A DNA stretch of 64,000 nucleotides from Bacillota bacterium. Its GTDB lineage: Bacteria; Bacillota; Clostridia; Christensenellales; SZUA-584. Under the pieces are notes generated by a model. The model did not search any database, was not told the origin of the DNA, and saw nothing but the letters and a program-made list of their open reading frames with translations. Numbering within the stretch: the first letter of the stretch is position 1; each line of letters begins with the position of its first letter. The position numbers and the translations under genes are program-made. Of this stretch, positions 43,124 through 51,786 are shown in pieces. The stretch covers positions 211,632 to 275,631 of the forward strand of contig JAEYPS010000025.1 in the NCBI GenBank assembly GCA_023410475.1, written 5' to 3'.

Positions 43124-44278
43124 TCAGTCCAGCGCGCAATACATATCTTCTACGTTTTTCAAGGCATATCTTATAGCGCCAAGTACATTTGAATAGCTGT
43201 CCACTTCGGATATGAGAATCTTGGGCGGAAAAGGATTGTTTGCCTCAAGCATCGTTTCCCATTTCGACACCAGCAGTTTCCCGATATTGATACCGATACC
43301 TCCGGACATGATTATGACTTGAGGATTGATAACTGACGAAATATTGATCAGCGCAGATCCAAGGTACTTCTCAATATCATTAATTACTGTGCTCTGAAGA
43401 ACTTTTGCCTCTTTTGAGTCTGAGAGGAACAAGTCTTTGAGTGTATTAAACTCCGTTTGACTAGCGACCAGACGGTCCAGAGAATGCCCGGATATTTTCT
43501 GTTCAAGAACACCGACTTCGGTGTATTCTTTTTTTACGGATTCGGGGGAAGTAACCATGAAGCCTATCTCTCCCGCGACCCCGTTCGTTCCGGTAAACAG
43601 GCTGTCATTGAGTATATATGCGCTGCCTATGCCTATACCATAGTTTATGTATACGATGTTTTTGTAGCCGCTTCCGCAGCCCTTCCACTTCTCGCCTATA
43701 GCCCCTAAGCTGACAGTGTTTGCAATTGTTACAGGGCATTTAAAATAGCTCTTTATTTCTTTAAGTATATTATTTTTGTCTATTCCCTCAGAGAACGGAG
43801 CCAAAATGATCTTATCGTTTCCGTCGCTAACAACACCCGGTGTCCCGACACATACAGCTTTTATCTGTTTTGCATCGATCCCGCTTTGTTTCTGGCTTTC
43901 TTCTATTATGTCTTTTAAACCGGGGCTGTTTGTTCCGAGATTTTTTATTTCTTTAGACAGGTAACAGTTCATATTGCCTAGCAGATCCGCTATCGCGAGC
44001 TTTACTTTATACCTGCCCAAATCTATCCCCAGCACATAGCCTTTATCAGAATTAAACTTTAGCAAAGTGGACTTGCGCCCCATGCTGTTGTCACCCTCGC
44101 CAACCTCGCGGATATAGTCTTCGTCTATTAAAAACCCGACGTTAGACGAAACCGCAGGAAAACTCAGACCCACTCTTCTTGATATTTCGGCTCTTGAAAG
44201 CGGTCCGAATGCTTTTAAGGTATTTATTATTACTTTTCTGTTTTTTTCCGCAAGGTATTCCGGTGTGCTGCTTTTCAT
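43124..44278 (-). CDS. ROK-family transcriptional repressor
   Basis: 384-residue NagC/XylR-type regulator. Residues ~12-60 are a winged helix (LKAFGPLSRAEISRRVGLSF), and the rest is a sugar-kinase-like ROK domain with YVLGIDLGRYKVKLAIADLL, AVCVGTPGVVSDG and GVAGEIGFMVTSPES. The Cys-rich zinc motif of most ROK proteins (CxCGxxGCxE) is not seen after that point. It has its own near-consensus promoter with an operator over the start site, so it is likely autoregulated and controls the isomerase-importer operon downstream. The inducer should be the imported sugar or its phosphate. Confidence 0.92.
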   Translation of the reverse strand: MKSSTPEYLAEKNRKVIINTLKAFGPLSRAEISRRVGLSFPAVSSNVGFLIDEDYIREVGEGDNSMGRKSTLLKFNSDKGYVLGIDLGRYKVKLAIADLLGNMNCYLSKEIKNLGTNSPGLKDIIEESQKQSGIDAKQIKAVCVGTPGVVSDGNDKIILAPFSEGIDKNNILKEIKSYFKCPVTIANTVSLGAIGEKWKGCGSGYKNIVYINYGIGIGSAYILNDSLFTGTNGVAGEIGFMVTSPESVKKEYTEVGVLEQKISGHSLDRLVASQTEFNTLKDLFLSDSKEAKVLQSTVINDIEKYLGSALINISSVINPQVIIMSGGIGINIGKLLVSKWETMLEANNPFPPKILISEVDSYSNVLGAIRYALKNVEDMYCALD

Positions 44279-44289
44279 ATGCTATTTAC

Positions 44290-44308
44290 TTTCTAAAGTT
44301 TATTAAGT
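44290..44308. promoter_or_regulatory. Probable ROK autoregulatory operator
   Basis: TTTCTAAAGTTTATTAAGT lies between the ROK promoter -10 box and the ATG, overlapping the expected transcription start. It resembles the site at 43087-43106. Confidence 0.5.
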
Positions 44309-44310
44309 AT

Positions 44311-44338
44311 ATTATACTACACGATTTTGTGTTGTCAA
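44311..44338 (-). promoter_or_regulatory. Near-consensus sigma-70 promoter of the ROK gene/operon F
   Basis: On the minus strand a perfect TTGACA (44333-44338) and a perfect TATAAT (44311-44316) are 16 bases apart. It is the strongest promoter I see in the window, which fits a tightly repressed operon. Confidence 0.75.
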
Positions 44339-44455
44339 CACATATATACGAAATATCTAAATCAGCTCCCATTTTTTCTTGCGCATCTTTTCAAATCGGA
44401 AACTGCTTATTGGATTTCAGTTTTTAATTTAGGCAATCTTAATCTTTAAGTTTAG

Positions 44456-45373
44456 TCAATGACGTTCCCAAATATCCTGAGGGTATTTTCCCTCGGCCTT
44501 CATTTGTCTGATCGCGGCGGTTACAGAAGACAAATCATCAGGATAAGTCATGCCATACCATTTCTCATCCGTTAGCAAAACGCTCACAGAAGCCCTTCTC
44601 TCGTTTATCAGCTTATTAACTACAACCGGAAGACAGTATTCGCTGTTTATCGGGTCTGCTTTATATTCGCCATTCAGAAACTCACGGAATTCTTTTTCGA
44701 GCTCGTCCATTATCGAAGCGCTAAAACCCCACAGATTCATCGATACGATTGCACCGGATTCGGCAAAACATCTTTTACCGTTCTCATCAATAAATACAGC
44801 GCGATCACCAGCTCTCTCAACATTCTTACGCTCTGTTATGCCTGTCAAACAGGAACCTTTGTTTACTTCGCAGATCGCGCGCGATACCCGTCCGCGTTCG
44901 GGAACAGTATTTTCGATAGTGTAGCCTATCATTGCGTGCTCATCACTTTTACGGGGCTCTGTGAGGAAATTAAATATTGTTTTTATGGGGGAGCGTCCAT
45001 AGTAATCGTCAGCGTTTATGACGGCAAAAGACGTATCCACTGCTTTTCTTGCGCTCATCACGGCGTGAGCCGTTCCCCATGGTTTTTTACGGCCTCTCGG
45101 TATACAAAAGCCCAGTGGAACATCCGCGAGATGTTGATGGGCATATATTACGTCCATGAATCTGCTTGCGCGGTTGCCTATCGTTTCCCTGAATTCCGCC
45201 TCTGTCTCGGGCATTATAACAAATACTGCAGTTTCAAAACCGCATAGCATAGCGTCATAAAGAGAATAATCAATCAGCAGTCTTCCATATTCATCGATTG
45301 GAGCCAGCTGTTTGAGCCCCCCGTATCTGCTGCCCATACCTGCCGCGATAACTACCAGCGCCGGTTTCTTCAA
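44456..45373 (-). CDS. Sugar-phosphate nucleotidyltransferase-like protein
   Basis: 305-residue GT-A-fold nucleotidyltransferase. The signature loop is VVIAAGMGSRYGGLKQLAPIDEYG, followed by the metal-binding Asp in FAVINADDYYGRSP. The substrate region contains GYTIENTVPERGRVSRAICEV. It would transfer UTP or another NTP to a sugar 1-phosphate, or act in salvage of released sugars. It is the last gene of the alpha-galactosidase operon, 93 bases after the GatZ-like gene. The sugar specificity is not readable. Confidence 0.85.
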   Translation of the reverse strand: MKKPALVVIAAGMGSRYGGLKQLAPIDEYGRLLIDYSLYDAMLCGFETAVFVIMPETEAEFRETIGNRASRFMDVIYAHQHLADVPLGFCIPRGRKKPWGTAHAVMSARKAVDTSFAVINADDYYGRSPIKTIFNFLTEPRKSDEHAMIGYTIENTVPERGRVSRAICEVNKGSCLTGITERKNVERAGDRAVFIDENGKRCFAESGAIVSMNLWGFSASIMDELEKEFREFLNGEYKADPINSEYCLPVVVNKLINERRASVSVLLTDEKWYGMTYPDDLSSVTAAIRQMKAEGKYPQDIWERH

Positions 45374-45466
45374 TGTTGCGTCCTCACAATAGCAATATCA
45401 ATAGATCTACGTTTATATGATAGTATAAGATAAACAGAGCTGGATGTGAAGAGGCGCCCGGCGGCG

Positions 45467-46828
45467 CTAATTGTTCCGGCTCGGGCAGCAGCCGTAAGCA
45501 TAACCGTTAAGACATTGTTTGATACGGTCTTTTACAAGGCTTACGGGGTCGCCTTTCAACATGCCTTCTCTCATTTTATTGTACTGCGCCGGCATATACT
45601 GGCTCAGTATCGTGGCGGGAATATCAGCACTGTTCAAATTGTCCATCAGCCTGCCGATTGATTTTTCCACTTCGCTGTTTGTAAGATAATACCTGCATCT
45701 GTCGGAGAGGCTGAATCTTCTCTTTAATGAAAGCTCGTTCTCGCTGCCGTGATAGTATGCCTTCCACTTATCAGGGTTTTTCAGCATCTCATTATCCAAC
45801 ACATTTGCGAAGTTTGATAGGTGAATCCCCGTCTTTGAGAACAGCTCTTTTTCCACATGCTCAAGCATAAATAAAGCTTCTCTAAAAGCGTAAGTCAGCC
45901 CGGGGCCGACCTTTAATATCATTATGCCGTCCTCGACCATTTCTCTTAGCTTATTTGGGGTCTGATAGTCTGTTGAATGTCCTTCAAACACAAGGTTTGG
46001 GTATTTCTCAAGAGCTTTTGAAAGATTCGAGGCGGCGTTTCTGTCATACTCATGAATAAAGGTGTCGCCGAATTCAACACCCGGCTGGACTACTACCGCG
46101 ATAACTCTTACCCACGCTTCGCTAAGCCCTTGCCGGTCGAACTCAGCTTCATACGTAGCGACCGCTGATTCGAAGTCTTCCTGCTTTGTCACCCGCAACC
46201 CTTCATCCTCCCCGACCCCGCCGGGTATCGGGACCTCGCTGCCGACGACATATACGGGAGCTATAGCACAAGGGTCTGTTTTCAGGAGCTCTTTGTACGC
46301 GTCTTCCGCCGCGGCGCAAAGCGCTGCACCTCTGCGTGCTATCACCTCATCGCTCAGTCGTTCATCCTTGCTGTCGCCTACCAGTTTCATGCTGGTATCA
46401 AGGTGGATCTTTGTAAAACCGGCCAGCACATACTGCCTGACGAGTTCCTTCGCGTTATCCATGGCTGCATGCCCATGTTCCTTCGACCATGTCAACGGCC
46501 CCAGGTGGTCTCCTCCAAGTATGAGTCTGTCCTGATCAAAACCCAGTCTGCATGCCGTCCTTCTTGCGTAACCGGCAAAATCCTTCGGCGTCATTCCTGA
46601 ATATCCGCCGAATTGATCGACCTGATTGGCGGTCGCCTCCAGCAAAACAAATGCGTTTTGCGCCATAGCGTTTTCCATGGCGGCTTCAACAACAAAAGGA
46701 TTCGAGCTGCAGACGGAGGTTATCCCCTGCTTGATTCCGCGTTTATATTGCAGAACCATGTCCTTAAGCGGGTGATTTAAAACGCAGGGGGCATTGTTTT
46801 TCATCATGCTTGCATTTTTATCCGTCAT
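45467..46828 (-). CDS. GatZ/KbaZ-like tagatose-bisphosphate aldolase accessory protein
   Basis: 453-residue barrel protein of the GatZ/KbaZ/AgaZ family. GITSVCSSNPFVVEAAMENA, LLEATANQVDQFGGYSGMTP, LILGGDHLGPLTW and FEGHSTDYQTP are family signatures. In E. coli such proteins are non-catalytic partners of the class II tagatose-1,6-bisphosphate aldolase; tagatose-6-phosphate kinase activity has also been proposed. It overlaps the AgaS-like gene by ATGA. No GatY/KbaY partner is in this operon; the nearest class II aldolase gene is at 31976. Confidence 0.93.
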   Translation of the reverse strand: MTDKNASMMKNNAPCVLNHPLKDMVLQYKRGIKQGITSVCSSNPFVVEAAMENAMAQNAFVLLEATANQVDQFGGYSGMTPKDFAGYARRTACRLGFDQDRLILGGDHLGPLTWSKEHGHAAMDNAKELVRQYVLAGFTKIHLDTSMKLVGDSKDERLSDEVIARRGAALCAAAEDAYKELLKTDPCAIAPVYVVGSEVPIPGGVGEDEGLRVTKQEDFESAVATYEAEFDRQGLSEAWVRVIAVVVQPGVEFGDTFIHEYDRNAASNLSKALEKYPNLVFEGHSTDYQTPNKLREMVEDGIMILKVGPGLTYAFREALFMLEHVEKELFSKTGIHLSNFANVLDNEMLKNPDKWKAYYHGSENELSLKRRFSLSDRCRYYLTNSEVEKSIGRLMDNLNSADIPATILSQYMPAQYNKMREGMLKGDPVSLVKDRIKQCLNGYAYGCCPSRNN

Positions 46829-47859
46829 ATTTTAATCCACGCGTCAAGCCCATCGGGAGCATCCGGGTCTACATTTAACTCTTGCGCCTTATAGCAGGTG
46901 ATCATTTGCGCGGCGTTTATTAACGGCAGCCCGAGAGCGGGGTATTCAAGCTTCTCTCCAAAGCAAAAATTCACAGTGCCTTCTATATGCAAGGGAAGAT
47001 CGCTTATAGTCACTATTTTGCAGTTCCTCTTTTTTATATCGCCAATGAGTTCTTTCTCATATGCTGAGCAGACGTCGCTAATGGCGGCGATAACCAGTGT
47101 TTTTTCATTCATAATAACAACAGGGCCGTGCCTTGAATCAAGCAAAGGATAATAGTTTGAGGGAAGCTGGCATATCTCTTTAAACGCGAGCGCGCCCTCT
47201 TCGCATATTCCCGCGATTTCCGCGTCACCAAGTGTAACGCCGAAATTCCAGTCTTGCTCAGCGATTGTTTTCCAAGCCTGCTCGTTTTCGGTCATGAAAC
47301 GCTCGCCAAGCTCTACAGCTCTTTTCAGCGACTGCCTGAGTCCGCTGTTTTCGGATAGAGCCGAGATGCAGTACAGCGGCGCGAAATAAAGATTTGACAC
47401 CGAGCTTGTCTGACATACGCTATTGTCAAATGCCCACGGCATTTCAAAAGCATAGCTGCTTATTTTTGCAAGCTGCTGATCCGTCCTGCACGAAAAGCTC
47501 AACAGCGCGAAATTTGAGCCTGCTTTTTCCATCTCGCCGCACGCCAGCAGTATCTCGCTTGTTGAACCGGACCTTGACAGCGCTACCACCAGCGCGTTAT
47601 CAAACAGTTCTTTGTATCTCTTCGGCCTTAGCAATACATCTCCCGCGGGCAGCGCCACTGCCTTTTTCCCAAGGGCTGTCATCGTGCTGACGGCCATCGA
47701 CTTTGCTACATAGTAGCTCGAGCCGCATCCCAGATAGATTACAAAGGGGTATTTGCTGAATAAATGCTTGGTATCGCCTATCTTTTGATCAATGTAATGG
47801 AGCGTCGTGTTTAAACGGTTATATTGGTCCTTTATCTCGGCATAGGTCTGGCTTTTCAT
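46825..47859 (-). CDS. Double-SIS-domain sugar isomerase/deaminase, AgaS-like
   Basis: 344-residue protein with two sugar-isomerase (SIS) domains. The first has FVIYLGCGSSYYVAKSMAV and ALSRSGSTSEILLACG, the phosphosugar-binding Ser/Thr loop. The second has ALAFKEICQLPSNYYPLLDSRHGP. This layout is shared by GlmS C-terminal halves and AgaS, the galactosamine-6-phosphate deaminase/isomerase. GGAGG precedes the ATG. Next to GatZ and a BadF-type kinase it fits conversion of galactosamine 6-phosphate to tagatose 6-phosphate. Confidence 0.87.
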   Translation of the reverse strand: MKSQTYAEIKDQYNRLNTTLHYIDQKIGDTKHLFSKYPFVIYLGCGSSYYVAKSMAVSTMTALGKKAVALPAGDVLLRPKRYKELFDNALVVALSRSGSTSEILLACGEMEKAGSNFALLSFSCRTDQQLAKISSYAFEMPWAFDNSVCQTSSVSNLYFAPLYCISALSENSGLRQSLKRAVELGERFMTENEQAWKTIAEQDWNFGVTLGDAEIAGICEEGALAFKEICQLPSNYYPLLDSRHGPVVIMNEKTLVIAAISDVCSAYEKELIGDIKKRNCKIVTISDLPLHIEGTVNFCFGEKLEYPALGLPLINAAQMITCYKAQELNVDPDAPDGLDAWIKI

Positions 47860-47882
47860 TTTGAATCCTCCGTAAATTGAAA

Positions 47883-48860
47883 TTATCTTAAATCTTCTAA
47901 ATTATCATTTTTAATTTCTTTGAACTTTTCCAAGATTTCATTATGTTTCCCAACCTGTTTTGCCGCCAGCAGCACGGCGCCCTGGGCAGGAGATAGCAGC
48001 GGAGCGCTCACTGAAAAGCCCATGTCTGTGAGATATTTTTTAAATAACTCGAGCACAAAGCTGCCTGCCTTAAAAACCCCTCCTGAATAAGAAACGCGAA
48101 CGGTCCCGCTGAATTTTAATTTTTGCCGTATTGCTGACGCGAGCAGTACAAGCTCTTTTACCGCATCTTCGTAAGCTTCAATCGCGCAGCCGTCCCCGCG
48201 GCCCGCTGCTTCACAGAGGATCGTTTGTAAAGATGCGGTTTTTGTTCTGTCGTTGTAATACTCCTTCTGGAATATATCCATCACGTCAAAATCAAAGTCA
48301 AAGTTCAACTTTTCTTTGACCAAATCATAAAGGCATGTCTTTGGCAGCCTGCCGTCGGACTGCTTTGTAAAAAGCTCCATTGTTTTTTTCCCAAGCCAGT
48401 ATCCCGAGCCTTCATCCCCTATTTCATGCCCCCAGCCGCCGCTTCTTGCGAAGCTGCCGTAATCGTCCATTCCAACCGCCATCGCACCAGTGCCGACCAC
48501 CACATGTATGCCCGCGTTAAGCCCCAGCGATCCTAAAAACGCGACTTCCACATCGTTTCGGATACCAATAGGTATGCCTTTGAAATAGTCGTGACACATT
48601 TTGATGCTCACATCGTCTTTGGCCGGGTTCTCCCCCATTCCGGCCATGCCAAATCCGACGGCCGCGATGTCTTTCATCGAGGCGTTTGTTTCTCTGAGCA
48701 AATGAGTTACGCCTTCGTCTATCACCGTCAGCAGCTTGCCTATGGGATATTGCCAATAGCACGCACTGTCTTTGCTTATGTCGGCGAGCAAAACACCCTT
48801 GCTGTCGAACAAGGCAAACTCAGTTTTCGTTCCTCCCCCGTCTATACCCAAGAACAACAT
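47883..48860 (-). CDS. BadF/BadG/BcrA/BcrD-type N-acetylhexosamine kinase
   Basis: 325-residue ASKHA-fold kinase of the eukaryotic-NAGK-like group. The ATP loops are FLGIDGGGTKTEFALFDSKG and VVVGTGAMAVGMDDYG, followed by SGGWGHEIGDEGSGYWLGKK, the hallmark of N-acetylglucosamine kinase-like enzymes. The C-terminal motif is VSYSGGVFKAGSFVLELF. It lies 23 bases upstream of the AgaS-like gene and probably phosphorylates an (N-acetyl)hexosamine released by the GH4 enzyme. Gal versus Glc configuration is not resolved by sequence. Confidence 0.87.
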   Translation of the reverse strand: MLFLGIDGGGTKTEFALFDSKGVLLADISKDSACYWQYPIGKLLTVIDEGVTHLLRETNASMKDIAAVGFGMAGMGENPAKDDVSIKMCHDYFKGIPIGIRNDVEVAFLGSLGLNAGIHVVVGTGAMAVGMDDYGSFARSGGWGHEIGDEGSGYWLGKKTMELFTKQSDGRLPKTCLYDLVKEKLNFDFDFDVMDIFQKEYYNDRTKTASLQTILCEAAGRGDGCAIEAYEDAVKELVLLASAIRQKLKFSGTVRVSYSGGVFKAGSFVLELFKKYLTDMGFSVSAPLLSPAQGAVLLAAKQVGKHNEILEKFKEIKNDNLEDLR

Positions 48861-48902
48861 TTTGTAACCCCTGATACATGAGCGGACCGGCTCATCATAG
48901 AT

Positions 48903-49976
48903 TCACATGGTCTTTTTGCTAAATTCATTATCGTCGATCCCCAATAATCTGCATGCGTTCTTATAATAAACGCATTCCAAAACATCATCGTGCAAATTGA
49001 GCCCGTAGATAGGCCAGCGCCCCTGGTCATATTTATCTTCGCCTTCGGCGTGGCTGAAGCACTCGTCCGACGATTCCAGGAAGCGGTATGCAATCGTATA
49101 ATCGTCTGTGGAAAGCGGAGTGCAGTCCGAACCAAACAATATACGTTCCTTGTATTTTATAAAAAACTTTCTGGCACTGTACGGCACACGCCCAAGCTCC
49201 GCGATTCTTGCCGCGATGTCGATATACATATTTGGATAACGCTCAAGCCGCTGTGCCACGTGAGCAAGGTTTTCAGAATAGGATCCCACATGCGCTATTA
49301 CAAACGTGGTGTCCGGGTGTTTTTCAATCGTGGCGTCCTGCATATCCATCAATTGCTCAAACGTATAGCGGCCTTTTCCTGCAAAATGCCATTCGGGATG
49401 CTTCGTCAGCTCCTCAAAGCGCTCGTTGCGCTGATCAAGGGGCTTAAAAAAAGCAACCGGGTCGGCGATATGCATCAAAACCGGCAGACGATATCTGGCC
49501 GCCATATTATACACCAGATCAAGTCTGTTGTCATCGGTAAATAAATACTTCCCGTCCTTGCTCTTTTGATACAGGGATATGTCCTTCCACATTTTGATGC
49601 CGCGAGCGCCGCGACTCGCCGATTCCTCAATATGTTTCGCTGTTATCTTGCTGAATTCAGGGGCGTCTATTTTTTTTGTGTCTATCCAAATGAAATTAAA
49701 TATTTGATCCTCAAAGCCCGCGGTCTTTCGCTGCATTTTGATGAAATCCTCGCCCCAAAAGCCGTCCATGTTACACAGCTTTAAGACGCCGAAGCTATTC
49801 ATTTTTTTCATGAATTCCGCGGTTTTATACATTTTTTCATAGTTTGAGCCAAGAAGGAGCTTTCCCATATGCGCGTGAAAATCGAGTACCGGAAACCTTG
49901 GTTTTTCATAGTGATGTTTTTCTACGACCGCTTCTGTTACAGGATCATATTTTGAAAGCTTGATATCCCTTCTCAT
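48903..49976 (-). CDS. Amidohydrolase-2-family metal hydrolase
   Basis: 357-residue TIM-barrel hydrolase. Metal-binding motifs are visible: FPVLDFHAHMGKL near residue 30, LPVLMHIADPVAFF, TFVIAHVGSYSEN and ILFGSDCTPLS with the catalytic Asp. It belongs to the amidohydrolase-2 (PF04909-like) branch, which includes decarboxylases and sugar lactonases. It is not the NagA/AgaA deacetylase type, even though its position next to amino-sugar genes would invite that call. It is coupled by ATGA to the permease gene that precedes it in the operon. Its reaction is unknown. Confidence 0.83.
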   Translation of the reverse strand: MRRDIKLSKYDPVTEAVVEKHHYEKPRFPVLDFHAHMGKLLLGSNYEKMYKTAEFMKKMNSFGVLKLCNMDGFWGEDFIKMQRKTAGFEDQIFNFIWIDTKKIDAPEFSKITAKHIEESASRGARGIKMWKDISLYQKSKDGKYLFTDDNRLDLVYNMAARYRLPVLMHIADPVAFFKPLDQRNERFEELTKHPEWHFAGKGRYTFEQLMDMQDATIEKHPDTTFVIAHVGSYSENLAHVAQRLERYPNMYIDIAARIAELGRVPYSARKFFIKYKERILFGSDCTPLSTDDYTIAYRFLESSDECFSHAEGEDKYDQGRWPIYGLNLHDDVLECVYYKNACRLLGIDDNEFSKKTM

Positions 49977-50800
49977 TTCAGGCCCGTCATCGATATGCCT
50001 TTTATAAACTGCTTCTGGAAAATCACAAACACTATAGCCACCGGTATCATAATGAGCGCAGACGCCGCCATCGTAGCGGACAGGTCTGTCAGATGCTGCT
50101 GATTAAAATATGACAGCGCCAGCGGAAGCGTCATTTTTTCGGTAGAGTTCAAATAAATAAGCGGCCTTAGATACTCGTTCCATGTCTCAAGAAACGTAAA
50201 TATGCCAAGAGCGCCCAAGGCCGGCCTTATCTGAGGCACAACGATCTTGAAATAAATACGCATATCCCCGGCGCCGTCAATCTTTGCGCTTTCCATCAGT
50301 TCCCTAGGTATCTCATCACAGAACTGTTTGCATAGATATATGCCGAATACGCTGAAAACGGCCGGCACTATCAGCGCCCAAACGGAATTGTAGAGGCCTA
50401 TTCCGTTGATGATTATAAACGTAGGTATCATCGTCGCCTGGGCCGGAACCATCATCGTTGATAGAAGCCCCAGGAACAGCGCTCTTTTCGACCGGAAAGA
50501 ATACTTTGAGAAAACATAGCCAATGAGAGAGCTGGTAAACAGCACAGCCGCAGTATTAAGCACCGTAATAAAAAGAGAATTGAACACCCATTTTATGAAC
50601 GGTGATTCAAACAGCACTTTTTCGTAGCCTCTTAGCGTAGGATCCGCCGGAAGAAGATTTCCCGGATCGCTGAGTATCTCCTTCGTCGTTTTGAATGAAT
50701 TCGAGAGCATCCATACATACGGTATTATCACTATGACTGCCAGCATGATCAAAACGATGAATATGACTGCCCTGTATTTTGCGCCCGATTTCAACTCCAT
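49973..50800 (-). CDS. CUT1 sugar ABC permease, MalG-type
   Basis: 275-residue permease with six membrane segments. The EAA loop ELMESAKIDGAGDMRIYFKIVVPQIRPALG contacts the ATPase and begins 19 residues after a CKQFCDEIP turn; the C-terminus ends KGISMTGLK, as in MalG relatives. It overlaps the amidohydrolase gene by four bases and lies one base after the MalF stop. No ATPase gene is present in this operon. Confidence 0.94.
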   Translation of the reverse strand: MELKSGAKYRAVIFIVLIMLAVIVIIPYVWMLSNSFKTTKEILSDPGNLLPADPTLRGYEKVLFESPFIKWVFNSLFITVLNTAAVLFTSSLIGYVFSKYSFRSKRALFLGLLSTMMVPAQATMIPTFIIINGIGLYNSVWALIVPAVFSVFGIYLCKQFCDEIPRELMESAKIDGAGDMRIYFKIVVPQIRPALGALGIFTFLETWNEYLRPLIYLNSTEKMTLPLALSYFNQQHLTDLSATMAASALIMIPVAIVFVIFQKQFIKGISMTGLK

Positions 50801-50801
50801 A

Positions 50802-51680
50802 TCAGTACTCCCAGTTCACTTTGCTAAGTCGCTGGTGGATAAGCGTTATAACTAGTATGATAACAAACAGCGCCATTGATATAGCCGAAGCGTATCCCAT
50901 TTCCTTGTGCTCGAACGCCGTCTTGTAGATATAGCTCGTAAGAACGAGCCCCGATTGCTGAGGCCCCATGCCCTTGTACGCAAGCACATTAAACTGGGCG
51001 AACATCTGAAAATGAGATATGAGTGTCATGACGATAACGAACGTCAGCGTCCTTCCCAACAGCGGCAGCGTTAAATTCTTGAACTGCTTCCACCTGCCTG
51101 CGCCGTCAATGCTGCTTGCCTGATAAAACTCGCCGGGGATGCCGTCTATGCCTGCTGAAAACAGTATAATGTTGTAGCCTATATCAGCCCACAGTGTGAA
51201 TAAAATAACGGAAACCATAAGGTATTCAGAGCTTCCGAGCCAGTTAATCGAGTCTGCGCCAAGCGCTTTTATAACCATATTAAGAAGGCCTGAGTTTGTT
51301 GGAAAAATACTCCTTAACCACACTACGCTGCCCGCGACCAAAGGCGCGATGCACGGGAGGAAGGCCACCATACGAAACAAGCTTCGGGTTTTGTTTGACT
51401 TCAGCTGGCTGATAAGCGACGCTACCGCAAGGGCAATTATAATATTCAGAACCGCTGTCGCGAAGACGAACACAAGCGTGTTAATGAGCGCTTTTATGAA
51501 AACCTTGTCTCCCAGCATTTTAATGTAGTTGTCCAACCCGACAAAGCTGTTATCCGCCCGCAGCGGATTATACTCAAAAAATGATATTCCGACGTTTCCT
51601 AAAATGGGCAGGAACATGAATATGATCAAATGCATGCACATTGGAATCAATACCAGCAGAACAAACTTCTTGTTTCTCAT
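50802..51680 (-). CDS. CUT1 sugar ABC permease, MalF-type
   Basis: 292-residue permease, taken from the ATG at 51680 that has AAGGGG upstream; the frame opening at 51722 adds a polar 14-residue leader. Six membrane segments begin with KFVLLVLIPMCMHLIIFMFL, and the EAA loop is FYQASSIDGAGRWKQFKNL. It is the partner of the MalG protein downstream and of the binding lipoprotein upstream, forming the alpha-galactoside-type importer. Confidence 0.93.
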   Translation of the reverse strand: MRNKKFVLLVLIPMCMHLIIFMFLPILGNVGISFFEYNPLRADNSFVGLDNYIKMLGDKVFIKALINTLVFVFATAVLNIIIALAVASLISQLKSNKTRSLFRMVAFLPCIAPLVAGSVVWLRSIFPTNSGLLNMVIKALGADSINWLGSSEYLMVSVILFTLWADIGYNIILFSAGIDGIPGEFYQASSIDGAGRWKQFKNLTLPLLGRTLTFVIVMTLISHFQMFAQFNVLAYKGMGPQQSGLVLTSYIYKTAFEHKEMGYASAISMALFVIILVITLIHQRLSKVNWEY

Positions 51681-51743
51681 GCTTTTCCCCTTGCAACGCT
51701 CAATTGCACCCAGAAAAACCAAGCGGCTTTTCGGGGCCGTTTA

Positions 51744-51773
51744 GCGGGAAACGGCCAAAGGCCGCTTTCCCGC
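51744..51773 (-). promoter_or_regulatory. Strong hairpin 3' of the binding-protein gene (operon G)
   Basis: GCGGGAAACGGCC (51744-51756) pairs with GGCCG plus TTTCCCGC (51760-51773) around an AAA loop, with one bulged C. The 13-pair stem starts 14 bases after the stop. No T tract follows. Confidence 0.65.
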
Positions 51774-51786
51774 CCGATATCTTTAT

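Noticed and set aside
48903..49976. N-acetylgalactosamine-6-phosphate deacetylase (NagA/AgaA)
   Set aside because: Its motifs (DFHAH, HVGSY, FGSDC) fit the amidohydrolase-2 branch, not the NagA family, despite the amino-sugar neighbours.
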